Part shown: positions 36,201 through 45,296 of the stretch, piece by piece | Numbering within the stretch: the first letter of the stretch is position 1 | Layout: each line of letters opens with the position of its first letter | NCBI GenBank assembly: GCA_945643635.1 | Contig: CALZFC010000130.1 | Location: 255,001-319,000, forward strand | DNA from: Allodiplogaster sudhausi | Lineage: Eukaryota; Nematoda; Chromadorea; Rhabditida; Diplogasteridae | Reading direction: 5' to 3' | Length of the DNA: 64,000 nt | Notes under the pieces: model-generated | Told to the model about the DNA's origin: nothing | What the model saw: the letters and a program-made list of their open reading frames with translations, nothing else | Database searches by the model: none | Position numbers and translations under genes: made by a program

Positions 36201-38047
36201 CGGGCGCCGACGCCTTGACACTTTTGTACGGCCGATGCGATGGCTGCAATGACGACTGTCGACTCAACCTAGGCGACGCAGACTCGTTCAGGTGGGAAAC
36301 TAATCGAGAGAGAGAGAGAATGAGAGTGAGAGTAATACAGAAAGTAAGGAAGAAGGAGAGGGAGAAGGAGAGAGGGTGAACGAGAGAAGAGATACAGAGA
36401 GAGAGAGTGAGAATGAGAGAGAGAGAGTGAAAAGAGAAGAGACAGAGAGCTTGGGAGAGATAGAGAGCGCAAGCGAGTTTGGCAAAGATGAAAGGAGATA
36501 ACTTTTTCAGATTCTGCGCAAAGACCGATCGCAACCGTCACGAGCACGATTGCAAGGTGACTACTTCCTTAACTGCTCCAGTCCAGATATGTATTATTCT
36601 GTAATTTGAATTATTAAGTAATCTTATTTTGATAAAAAAATTTTCTCTAAATCAATTTTTTTTGCTCTGTTCGCTCGCAGAAGACAGACGACTACGTGCT
36701 GATTCGGATGTCGACGTCGCGGCACGCCGAGTGCATGGCACTCGCTCTCTGCGTCTTTCCGGCAGAGGTTCTCTTCTTCTCTTTTTCTCTCTTTCTTTTT
36801 CTCTCTTTCTTTTTCTCCACTTTCCTTTCTTGCATCTCTTCTCGCATTATTATTTAAGTTTACTTCTTCTTCTTCGTACAGCTGAAATTTTTCTTTTTTT
36901 AGGAAAGTTTTTTATTTATTAAAACTTTTTACTCCATAGAAAGAGAACGAGCTCGATGGCTCGTTACTCCTCGGCGGACTCAGCGTGCCGGCCGGCAAGT
37001 TGATTGGTGAGGAAGATCTTCATTGTTCATATCACTCATGACGCACACTTGTATTTTACTATCAATTTTTTTAATTAATTAAGTATATTTATTTTGAATT
37101 ATTAAAATTAATGTTGACATCTTCTGTTGATTGTCAGAGTTACGACTGTGCATCAAGAAAGGGAAGATACGGGAGACTTTGTATTCTTGTTGTATTGTTT
37201 TTGTATATTTTTTAATATTAATTTTTTGATTATCTACTATAATTTAAGAAGAAAAAAATTGATTTTGACCAATTTTCAATATTCTTAAACATGATTGATC
37301 GAGCAGCCCTGGATGGCCGAGCACTCCGCCGTTCGCGCGTGCGACTTGTCATCGGCTACGGCCTCGTCGTGTCGGCCGCGGCCATCGCCGCCTTCTTCGC
37401 CGTCGTCTCGCGCTGCCGACAAAGGCGCGGGCCTTCGGACGCACTCGTTTCCGCGTCACTTGAGGCGATCAGGTTGGGGAGAGAGAGAGAGAGATGGCTT
37501 AAAGAGTAGAGAGCTTGAGTGAGGCAGAGTGTGAGAGAGCGAGATCGTTTGAAAAAATGGAGAGTTTGAGAGAACCAGAGAAAGAGAGAGAAAAAGTGAG
37601 AAAGGGAGAGAGAGAGAGCGAGAAGAGAAAGAGAGAGGGAGATTGTTGAAAGAGTGGACAGTTTGAGAGAAACAGATGAGAAAGAGTGAGAGGTGGAGTG
37701 AGAGTGAGAGAGAAAGAGAGGGCGAGAGAGAGGGTCACTTCCAGAGATCGCTTCGAGGTCACCGAATGCGACGTCCAGGTTTGCAGCGACAAGGTGCTGA
37801 GCCGAAGCGACCATGCAACTGTCTTCCTCGGTGTAGAATTCTCCTTTTTAGTGATACCGTAACCCTGTGGACCCCATATTGCAGGACTTCTCGCAACGAC
37901 TGAATGTTCGACTCATGAGAAGCCGCAGTCGCAGTTTGGGATGTATCGGAAGGTCGCCGTCAAAGTGCTCCATAAGGTGTGAGGGGAGAGAAGGAGGAGC
38001 GAGGAAGTGAGCGAAAGAAAGAGAGACAGAGAGCGATGAGAAGCGAT

Positions 38048-38082
<35 letters not shown>

Positions 38083-41000
38083 CAGAGCGAGAGGAAGAGA
38101 GAGAGAGAGAGAGAGAGAGAGACGAAACAGAGCTGTATAGGATTCTGGCGAGAATCACTGGCGTCGCTTCATGTACCAAGGTCGCGTGCACAAAGTTCTC
38201 AATGGCCATCCACACGTCGTGCAGCTGCTGGGTAGACTCGGCCTTTTATGTAATTTTATAATTTATAAATAATTATTTTACATTAATTAAGTAAATATAG
38301 ACTAGTAATATGTTTTTACAGTACGAAAATAAATAACTTCCAATTTCGGGGCATCCTCGAGTGCGAAAAATTATTTAAATGTACTAGAAAACAAGAATAA
38401 AACAAAGTATGAGTAAAAAGATTAAACGCTTATATTGTCAGGCATGATTTCATTGACGACTCCCGCCTGCCTCATTTTCCAGTACTACCCGTGCGGCGAT
38501 CTACTCTCTTATCTGCGCGACAGAGGAGGATACATGAAACGGGTAAGGGAAAAGGAAAGAGCGGGATAGAGCGAGAGAGAGAGAGAGAGAGATATGTACA
38601 TAAAGAGAAAACGAGAGATAGGCAGAAAAAGAGACAGAAAGCGAGAGACAGAGAGAGAGACACAGAGAGAGAGAGAGGGTTAGTGTATATGGAGAGAAGC
38701 AGAAGACTTAAGCCTTATTTTCAAGCTTGTAAACGAAATTTTTTTTGCTACCTAATTGTACAATAGCTTCGTTCGCTCGGAATCGACATCGAGAACTGTT
38801 CGGCTGTCGACATGGACTTCTTTGTTGCCACGGCCGATCTATACAGATGGGCGGACGATATCGCATCTGGCATGGTTAGAGAGAGAGAGAGAGAGAACGA
38901 GAGAGAAAACGAGAAAGAGAGAGAGAGAGAGAAAGAGAACGAGAGAGAGAGAGAGAGAGAGAGATAGTGAGAGAGGTAGAGTGTGCGAGAGAAAGTATTC
39001 GATTGTGTGAGATGCAACGAAAAAAGAGCAATATTTCTCTCCCAAGGACTTCCTCTCCTCCTTCGGCCTCGTCCACCGCAACCTGTGTGCCTCAAACGTG
39101 CTCCTTGACGACCATCGTTCTGCTCGAATCGGTGACTTTGCCTCGACGCGTCCTCTCTTCAGCTGGACAACCAGAGCGCCGCGTAACGGTTTAGTTTTCC
39201 GCCTAATCAATTAATATTGATTAATTGGCTGTTTACACCAGTCCATATTTTATTTTAAAGATACATTTTACAACTGTTATGTCGGCTATGTTTCAAGACA
39301 GAATGGACTCTTGCAAAAATGGATTCAATTGAAGTAAATTCGATAAAAGTAATGAAGTAATTAAAAAAGGCTAAAAGTAATTAAGTAATCTAAAAAAAAA
39401 CAGATGACCACCAAGCGTCGTCGCTCGCCGCCAAGTGGATGGCGCCCGAGTCGCTACGCAGCCAAATTTTCACGACTGCTTCTGATGTGTACGATAAAAA
39501 ATTTAATTAAAAAAATATTTTTAAACTACTTTTTTTTTTTACAATTTTTAGTCTAAAATTTTTCTCTATTAATGATGCTTATGAAAGAAGAATCACACGG
39601 CATTATTAGAAGGAAATCGAATAATAAAGTAATATACTGATTATACCGGACCTCATATATAGTATATATGTATGTACATACATACATATGTACCTTTTTT
39701 CTCTATTAGTGTACCTGGGGGTACCATTTTCTCAATGCGTTGATCGGCGACGTTAATTGGAAGGGAGTGTAGAAAAAAAAGAGATCGAGAGATACTAACA
39801 GCTGACGAGCTTTATGTGCGATGACATTTCGCATTATTTAGTGCTCATTGTTTTCGAGAGAAGACAGAAAGCAGCTTTTAGTGCAAAGAGAGGGCATTTT
39901 CTGACAATTTCCAAAGTTCGTGGTAATTAAGGTAATTAATTAACTAGAGCGAGCAGTTGATGAAAGAAGATGGTAATCAGAGAAAAAGGAAAAAAACGAT
40001 GCTATTAGCTAGCTACCACGGGACATACATCTTTGACATTGGAGAGACAGAGAGAATGAAAGAAAAATTAATCAAATACTACTCTGAAGTTGTCCACTTT
40101 TTACGATTATCTCAACATATACCTAATCATTAATATCCTTGTCAGGAAAAAAGGCGCGAATTCAAATGTGAATTTTTGGCTCCTTTAAAGATGGTCATAC
40201 GGCGTGCTGCTGTTCGAGTTGTGGACACTCGGCGCGCCGCCGTACGCTACCATTCACGCCTCGCTCATGCACGCCTTTCTGCTCAAGGGAAATCGACTGC
40301 CGCGACCAGCGCAGTGCTCGGGCCAACTGTTAGTCGAGCTCTCTCTCTGTCTGTCTCTCTCTCTCTCTTACTCTCTCTCTCTTTCTTTCCCTCTCTCTCT
40401 CTCCCTCTCCTTCTTTCTATCTCAGTCTCTCCGTCTCTCTCTCTTCTTCTTTTGGTTCTTCTCACTGTCTTTTTTTCTCGCTTGCTTTTTTTTATCTCGT
40501 TCTCTCTCTCTCTCTTAGTTAGAGGGAGGAGGTAGAGAGGGGAAAGATGAAGCGAGAGTATTAATGATGCCTAGATAGTTGATTGCATAATAAACCAGAC
40601 AATGTCCAGGTACTCTGTGATGAACGCCATGTGGCGTTTCCATCCTTCCAGCCGGCCCTCTTTCTCGCAACTCCGCGAAGCTCTTCAGGCCCTCGCGAGA
40701 GAAGACGCTGAAGACCCGGCTACGCCATTTTTCGTTCAGGTATTTCTTTTATTATCTTAATTTATTTGTTGCTTTCAATTTCGTCTACTGTTTTGGCAGG
40801 CAAAAGCGTTCTTTTTTCCTTTCGGATCAGATTTTTATTTTTTTTAGCGTATATGTACAATACTGTTGTAAATAAATAAATGAATAGATAAATATACAAA
40901 ATAAATTTTCTTTTTATACTTCATTTTAATTTTAATTCAATTGTCACAGCTCGACGACACAATCGACGCGGGCGACACGCAAGATTCGGCATCTTCGCAG

Positions 41001-41084
41001 AATCTCTCCGTCATCCCAGAGGAGCAGACAATTCCTCCTTATCAGGGAAGCACAACACACGAATGGAGTCATGTCTTTGTTTGA
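27246..41084 (+). CDS. Receptor tyrosine kinase-like protein with degenerate (pseudokinase) catalytic core, about 23 exons
   Basis: Exons: 27246-27288, 27491-27612, 27744-27816, 35102-35286, 35399-35482, 35595-35730, 35828-36090, 36173-36291, 36511-36556, 36681-36767, 36940-37006, 37138 to about 37191, about 37304-37472, 37745-37830, 37885-37976, 38141-38231, 38442-38542, 38767-38874, 39047-39188, 39404-39488, 40191-40328, 40610-40739, 40950-41084; about 850 residues. Signal peptide MTATLWTHFLLIVA. The ectodomain is cysteine-containing (NTTCPCDEANLKPC, RCDGCNDDC) and its fold is not recognised. Membrane segment VIGYGLVVSAAAIAAFF. The kinase domain keeps VAVKVLHK, GHPHVVQLLG, AAKWMAPESL and DVWSYGVLLFELWTLGAPPY. 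The glycine loop reads LSRSDHATVFLG without its glycines. The helix-C Glu position looks like Gln (RFMYQGRV). The catalytic loop is HRNLCASNVLL (Asn for Asp) and DFG is DFA. ErbB3 likewise has HRN. The 37191/37304 junction is unresolved. The third intron carries an LTR element. Confidence 0.87.
27967..28412 (+). repeat. Left long terminal repeat (shortened copy)
   Basis: Matches 34040-34580 base for base over about 345 bp, then lacks about 100 bp and resumes at CGGTAGAAGCCGTTACGAGG. The part corresponding to 34580-35007 is missing; gag-coding sequence begins almost at once. Confidence 0.8.
28525..30678 (+). CDS. Gag-like protein with zinc knuckles and a retroviral-type aspartic protease (BEL/Pao-like)
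   Basis: A single 717-residue frame from ATG at 28525. The frame is already open from about 28398, and the upstream codons (LPRLTLRTFSGDLEDYETFM) match the start of the DUF1759-type gag domain, so the first ATG sits inside the domain. Order: gag domain (about residues 1-160); a serine-rich linker; a cysteine/histidine cluster (CVFCEKH..., then CFRCLQRGHRAEFC and CPRCKKKHHEALC); an aspartic protease with VMLDTGASISIVS near residue 355; then a second, closely similar cysteine/histidine cluster (CVFCRKH..., CFKCLQEGHTAKVC, CPSCKKGHHEALC) near residues 545-610. The frame ends in TGA with no reverse transcriptase after it. A second zinc cluster downstream of the protease is unusual and looks like an internal duplication or the junction of two copies. 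The frame has no stops, so it may be young or selected. Confidence 0.88.
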   Translation: MVDFKETIDSRDDLSNYDKMQYLKMSLTGKALNMLDGLSLSGHDYHYAIQFFDRRYGVNNLALPTLHAELEAIPPGAHTLDKQSEVLSKIHAIIRKLNRVTKTVQTDAYLQMKILEKFSNKTQDEIIRWQLEHRDENGVLTNPTTGLLLFKITEIIKNEEYATAMKNSLSASRNARQGHSQQSFRESDSSEENRHSQQSSFRSNSDNQRNSSRPHSFQQRQYQSRPVERNLQAQENNDDCVFCEKHKSSRRCRAFPSVDERMKVATEKGLCFRCLQRGHRAEFCKEFCPRCKKKHHEALCTQQHSTHPGRDEGFQNESVSVISSSIPLCLASEDSKHNTPLTAVVPLTVNNLEQQIRVMLDTGASISIVSEEFARQDGLHSVGNKELSIQGVGGQSTGKKKHDIVLLSLKMLDGKHMTIPAYVFPSDLPSVPSTKLDQKDFNFIRKQKIFLAERVAKGSKPLSPPDAILSARVSLDILEFQPPDTLPSGLRLLHSKFGRLIAGPTSQPVEDSLVPTLHVSSKKDDPRGSPTQPLPAKTDTDRCVFCRKHTRSHECRSIPSIKERTKLAREQKLCFKCLQEGHTAKVCKQTCPSCKKGHHEALCKRSKSRFSGSLRQVVNIASSKTTQNCTQEGSLPSRSTFRPLRSSSSRVATLPVLTDARSLSLDSGLDRQNGQDIGRRKQPTRKAKYRNSNGLHKSFSGAPQRHKAVACDDCQIC
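30976..31079 (+). repeat. Left arm of a 104-bp perfect inverted repeat
   Basis: Starts TGTTCGCACGAGTGCGAATG and is the exact reverse complement of 34904-35007, the terminal 104 bp of the element. Confidence 0.9.
31080..31625 (+). repeat. Probable diverged LTR of a related element
   Basis: Begins with the same TGTTTAGAAG as the right LTR at 34040. It contains CCCTTAAAGAACGGTAGAAA like the LTR motif near 28323, and is GA-rich in its second half as the LTR is. Identity outside these motifs is low by eye. Confidence 0.45.
31651..34065 (-). CDS. Long antisense ORF of the LTR element: basic Pro/Gln/Arg-rich protein with a C-terminal membrane segment
   Basis: Reads on the minus strand from ATG at 34065 (MNKGGTSKHGASASS), which lies inside the right LTR, to a stop at 31651: about 804 residues with no stop. 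N-terminal part: Arg-rich with short repeats built on ARDQ/RTRPES-like units. Then two acidic blocks (DDDIEDEEQWLRKAALLFPP and TEEEEDEEKRLKKTALLYPP) that are internal copies of one another. Then three 31-residue repeats (REAAEEPQPRTLRSQASPRG type), a Gln/His/Ser-rich part, an RS-rich part, and near the end a hydrophobic segment (YIFFLLFVCYVMIRRVAVT). No known domain recognised. A gag-like, accessory or membrane protein are all possible, as is an open frame kept open by composition. The repeats and the tail argue for real coding. Confidence 0.55.
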   Translation of the reverse strand: MNKGGTSKHGASASSTPGHGTGRRACPTHHHRRLARMRARPSHRHRQLTRRRARPAQDNRLLERRGADKARVTEDQAREPEDQARDLRTRPESQRTRPESLMNRPECQRTRPESLKKRPECLMRTRTVSLMMNRPECLTNFPNPEKVEEPESCKGEDDDIEDEEQWLRKAALLFPPPPKQQPVVTDDDDTEEEEDEEKRLKKTALLYPPPPTYRSPSPSPAVRLLPTRVAGSLADERVARRLPYPQQEASGALHQRPERREERRNPPTAPHRSMRTLQEALASRHRLQEESEDDLEWRRERIEQQRPRRTQLRPSGAEPLHLHQPPAREAAEEPQPRTLRSQASPRGAAQLHLHQPPAREAAEEPQPRTLRSQASPRGAAQLRLHQPPTIAAARESQPRTRLSQADPCGAASTDHRLDQWRNRRPPAGEVAAEQGNQHGASGAAHRQVHHPSREALVIDSLRASALDKDHGCTNGEERIPAAAPTAATAQDANESLPSEEAPKPGHTQHRQLFRQKPQQQSWPAEPQSSFKKIDDYTHSQHPPYPLQQQKPKHPSRHRDNQQSSLRSSDDSSHYQPPLQPFQQKPKTTSRPTEEQQSRVNRKEKDPSVPPRSLPHCDNDCSHNRTSQQTIQRPQIKPKPAENRQLMTTRDHGEKDSPTASISVVHSLISSSKDNKSSSSKARIPGRIKSRARGRPPRSTRHTYHDYWRVVDHSASKTPVSDVPFSSSNDFGKPTMKGHGRRKSLTRKVKHPGRQGLYIFFLLFVCYVMIRRVAVTLPGLLSCIDMGRWPSLSCGCWHLCQLSIC
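32835..33113. repeat. Three tandem 93-bp units within the antisense ORF
   Basis: The units near 32928-33020 and 33021-33113 are almost identical; the unit at about 32835-32927 is more diverged. The unit is a multiple of three, so each adds 31 residues to the minus-strand frame. Confidence 0.85.
34040..35007 (+). repeat. Right long terminal repeat, including the right arm of the 104-bp inverted repeat
   Basis: From TGTTTAGAAGTCCCGCCC to GCGAACA; the first 540 bp correspond to the left repeat. Positions 34904-35007 are the reverse complement of 30976-31079. On the minus strand the LTR end is followed directly by TGGTGCGTCGGC; a leading TGG is typical of a tRNA primer-binding site. Confidence 0.7.
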
Positions 41085-41529
41085 GCTTGCCTCTTTTAGA
41101 GGTGGCACTGATAAAACTGTATTTTTGATAATTTATAATAAGATATGTAATTTGTTATTTTCCAGTTCATTGTCTGTGTGATTCGAGTTTACGATTGATT
41201 TATACATAAAAGTATGGCATGTGATGTGAGCAGGGTTTAAAGTTGATATGCATTTCATATGCAAGACTATCTGGGCCAGAAGAAAAAAACAAAAAGAATG
41301 ATAGACATGAACGAAGAGTGAGCTAGAAGAGAGAAAGGAAATAGAGAGAGAGAGAAAGAGAGAAATAGAGAGAAAGGAAGTAGAGAAACAGAGAGAGAGA
41401 GACGCGAGAGAGAGCGAGAAAGAGAGAGAGAGAGAGAGGGAGAGAGAGCGAGAAAGAGAGAGAGAGAGGGAGAGAGAGCGAGAAAGAGAGAGAGAGAGGG
41501 AGAGAGAGCGAGAAAGAGAGATAGATCTG
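41085..41529. other. Tail-to-tail spacer between the kinase-like gene and ACTMAP
   Basis: About 250 bp of AT-rich 3' sequence followed by a GA array (about 41340-41520) abutting the ACTMAP stop codon. No coding segment. Confidence 0.6.
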
Positions 41530-42064
41530 TTACAACTGCCTCCTGAGCACGACAATCTTATCCCTGAGTCCGCCGAGTGTCTCATCCTTGATGATGAAGT
41601 CGCCGTTGCGCGTCAGCTCAGGCGACGCCTCGTGCAGCTGCGCGTTGCTCGCACGCAACGCGTCCGCTTCCCACACACCGAGATGCCTTATTGATTAGTT
41701 AGTTAATTTACTAATTAATCAATTAATTAACTTATTTATTTATTTATTATACAATAATAATATCCTGCGAGAAGTAAGGACAGATTGACTGAATTAATTT
41801 TTTTGTGGTTGCAAAAAAATACTTCTTGATCTGGATTAACAGCACTTTCTTTCCGAATAAAAAAATTTGTTGCAAAAATTAATTTTGAAAAATTGTGATT
41901 TTACTTTAACATAATATAAAACAATTCTCCTGACTTGCTCTTGCCGTGGTAGGCAAGCACAAAGATGCGGCCGCTGTCGACGTCGTCGAGGTTGACGTCG
42001 GCGGAAAGAGACGCTAGCTCGCCGCCTGCCCGGTCGTCCACCAACGTTGCGCCGGCCTGGAGAA

Positions 42065-42117
<53 letters not shown>

Positions 42118-43624
42118 GTGGAAACAGACAGACAGAGTGGCAAAGAAGGAGATAGGCCGGAAAATAGGAAGAGACATGAGGACTGATAGAGACAAATGTT
42201 GCAAAAGTTCATTCCGATGCGGGGAACCGAACCCCGGCCTTGCATGTGAGAGACGCAAATCATAACCACTAGACTACATCGGACTGATGGTTGTTTAGTG
42301 CTTCGCAATAGATGATATGGAAGAGATCGCAAGTAATCACTGGGTTGGGGGTATGAGAGAAGCGCAGCGCCAATAAGCGCAGCGCTAAAAAGCGCAGCGC
42401 CAAATAAGCGCAGCACCAATAAGCGCAGCGCCCAAAAGCGCAGCGGTCAGCCAGAAGCGTAGAATAAGGTTATTTTCGAGAGTACTATTCATTTTCAGAT
42501 ACAATGACAATACACATTATGAATGAAAAATATTTTCATCAACATTTATTAATTCGCTTCGTCGGTCAAGTTGAAAAATTTGCTGTTGACCTCTCACACA
42601 AAATAATTTATCAATAACATATGTAAGATTGCTCTCCCTGCATAACACATGCACTTTTCAAAAGAGAATAACAAAAGAAGGATGTTCTCAGTCCGCTAGT
42701 GGAGCTCATATCCTTTAAATTATCAAAGAGATAATAGTGATAAGAAAGCAACGGAATTACAATAAGGCTCTGTGATATTGCACATTACATACAACTCCTC
42801 CCAATATTTCAGACACATACATGAACTCGATTAATATGATTAATTTAAATAACGTTTTTGACTTTTAGAACTCCGGACTCTATAAATTGAAGTTTTACAA
42901 CCAGTGTTGAAATAATATAGATTGAACAGAAAAAAAACCATCGAAAAGCGTCCTGAGCGTTAAAAAATCAAATATACGTGCATATTTTAATTAATCTAAT
43001 TAATGCATGTGCCCGAAATCATTTGTGGGACTGTATGTCATGTGAAGTATCACAGAGACATTCTGTAATCCCATTGCTTCCTTGTCACTCTTCTCATGCT
43101 GTACATACAATTAATTATCTTTGTATTTTGATAATTTAAACATTATGAGTGGACTGAGAACATACTTGTTTTGTAATTCTGTTATGAAAAGTTGATGTGT
43201 TATGCAGGGAGAGCAATGTTCCATATATTATTAAAAAATTATTTTGTGTGAGAGGTCACCAGCAGATTTTTCAACTAGGCCGATGAAGCGAATAAATATG
43301 TAAATGTTGATGAAAATATTTTTCAGTCATAATGTGTATTGTTCTTGTATCTGAAAATGAATAATACTCTCGAAAATTACCTTATTCTACGCTTCTGGCT
43401 GACCGCTGCGCTTTTGGGCGCTGCGCTTATTGGTATTGCGCTTATTTGGCGCTGCGCTTTTTAGCGCTGCGCTTATTGGCGCTGCGCTTCCCTCGTAGCC
43501 CCACTGGGTTCCTTCACTTTATCTTTCTACAACTCGGTTAGGGAATCCTTTAAGCTCCTTTAAGCCTTTATTCACCATAGAAGAGAGAGAAACAGGGAGA
43601 GAGAGACAGAGAAAGAGAGAGGGG

Positions 43625-43678
<54 letters not shown>

Positions 43679-43904
43679 GAGAATTGGGGGTTCAAGCATA
43701 TCTCTGACAATGATTGCCCAATGAGCCGCGTGGCCCTTTCTGTGCGCCGGCTCATTATTCTTGTCGGAGTCGTAGGGGACGAGGACGGCAGAGCCGGTGG
43801 TCACTTCAGTAAGCAGGGAGAGAGAAGAAGGGAAGGCGGTCACGGAGGCAGAGAGAGACGCGGCCGCGGCTGAGACAGCGAGGGCGGCAAGGTCGTCCGC
43901 TGGA

Positions 43905-43959
<55 letters not shown>

Positions 43960-44275
43960 CAGCGAGTTGAGACAGAGCATATCTAGATAAAAATAGATAT
44001 GGAACAGTGATAGTGTGTGGTAGACAGAGAATCAGTGAAATCGAGAGTGCCGGAAAGAAACGCAGGAAAGAAGCACCGATGCATAAATTTGGATTAAGAC
44101 ATGAAATACAAGAGAAAATTTAGGGAATTCAAAGAGGACTCAAGCAATTTTACCTGAGAACATCTCGCCTTGCTTGCTGAAGCCGGCGGCGCGCGCTCTC
44201 TCGAGGAGGTCGGCGGCAGAGAAGTCGCCGAAGCCGAGGTAGCTGAGGGCCATCGCCGTGGCCACCAGACCACAT

Positions 44276-44310
<35 letters not shown>

Positions 44311-44731
44311 GAAGAGAGAAAGAGAAAGAGAAGAGAGAGTGAGAGAGAGAAAGATAGAGAGAGAAGAGAGAAAGAGATGGAGTGACAGAGATTGAGCTAG
44401 AGAGAGATGGAGAGAGGGGAGGTAGAGGGAGAGAGAGAGAGGGAGAGAGAGAGGGAGACAGAGAGAGGTGGAGAAAAAGGCAATGAGAGGTAGAGAGATA
44501 GAGATGGATAGAAAGAGAATGAGAGAGTGAAAGGGAGAGATTAGAGAGATAAAGAAGGGAGACAGAGAAAGAAGCTGACTGTGGTCCGTTCTGCTGGATC
44601 GGCTTGACATCAAGAAGAGCGACGAATGCGCCAGGGATTCTCTCTTCTCCATCTCCACTCTGCTCCTTGAAAAGCTCTCTCACCTGCTGCAGCCGACCGA
44701 GCTCGAGTGGCGACAGACGGAATGAGATCAT
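41530..44731 (-). CDS. ACTMAP: Actin maturation protease (ACTMAP, formerly UPF0692/C19orf54) homologue, 5 exons
   Basis: Minus-strand exons: 44731-44580, 44275-44154, 43899-43709, 42056-41935, 41686-41530; 744 nt, 247 residues, phase consistent. Key sequence: GPQCGLVATAMALSYLGFGD with the likely nucleophile Cys52; AVLVPYDSDKNNEPAHRKGH followed by AHWAII with the likely catalytic His151; FVLAYHGKSKHLGVWEADAL; and a tail DKIVVLRRQL. This order and spacing match the metazoan cysteine aminopeptidase that trims the acetylated N-terminal residue from actin. It is shorter than the human protein because the Pro-rich N-terminal extension is absent. The third intron (42057-43708) holds a Mutator-like element and a tRNA-Glu-like gene. 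Its start codon lies 565 bp from that of the divergent mL49 gene. Confidence 0.9.
42213..42283 (-). tRNA. tRNA-Glu (anticodon CTC), possibly degenerate
   Basis: The minus strand folds as a cloverleaf. Acceptor TCCGATG pairs with CATCGGA. The D arm is GTCTAGTGGTTATGAT. The anticodon stem TGCGT/ATGCA encloses the loop CTCTCAC with CTC in the centre. The T arm is CGGGG-TTCGGTT-CCCCG. The T loop normally reads TTCGATT; here the nearly invariant A58 is G, and the D loop has TTATGAT where most tRNA-Glu have TTAGGAT. The gene lies in an ACTMAP intron, same strand, 64 bp from a transposable element. It may be a weak tRNA, a pseudogene, or the head of a SINE. Confidence 0.8.
42347..43501. mobile_element. 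Non-autonomous Mutator-like (MULE-type) foldback element, 1.15 kb
   Basis: Terminal inverted repeats of about 340 bp (42347-42695 and 43150-43501) surround a 450-bp centre with no ORF. Both arms start with a run of G followed by a GAAGCGCAGCGCCAATA-type sequence and carry a sub-array of AAGCGCAGCGCC-like units. The insert is flanked by a 9-bp direct repeat CACTGGGTT (42338-42346 and 43502-43510). Long inverted repeats with a 9-bp target duplication are the signature of Mutator-like elements. It lies in the third intron of ACTMAP. Confidence 0.85.
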
Positions 44732-45296
44732 TCTGTTAAGTCATTTTATTCATATTAAAATTTCGCGCCATTTCCTTTCAAGTCAAATATATGATGACCA
44801 AGTGAACACTTTAAACAGAGCAACTCACATCACTACTTATTGTTAGAATCTTTCATTTCAGTCAGCCGCTGGAGCTCGAGAGTAAAAATCAGAGATATTA
44901 ATTCATTCGGAGTTGAAGAGTAACGAATTGGTATGTATTTAAGGATATTTAAGAAGAAAACCCCAGGAAAACAGAGTGCCACGATCGTGCTGTAAAAATA
45001 AAGCTCAGAAACAAATTCTGATCCGTTAAATTCGAACTGCAAATATTAAGAAAAATGTGATGTGCATGCGTAGTGATTGCACTACTCACCGCACGAAAAA
45101 TCATAAGTAGTTTTATTCATATTGTATCTTGGCGAGTTGTTCGTTTGCATTGACGCGTTTTAGTTATTGTTTTAGTTAATTAAATGGCAGCCATATATAT
45201 TTGCTTAAATGCTGTATGAAAATGTTTGCGATTCGTCAACGAATTGTTTGCGCTGCTTTTGTTGATGTCGCCATGAGTTTGTTCTGTTCATATAGA
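44732..45296. promoter_or_regulatory. Shared divergent promoter region of ACTMAP (-) and mL49 (+)
   Basis: The two start codons are 565 bp apart on opposite strands, with AT-rich sequence between and no other gene. A bidirectional promoter is likely. No specific element could be assigned. Confidence 0.5.

Noticed and set aside
39650..39700. Possible palindromic site around ATGTATGTACATACATAC
   Set aside because: A short self-complementary AT-rich simple repeat in an intron; no support as a regulatory site.
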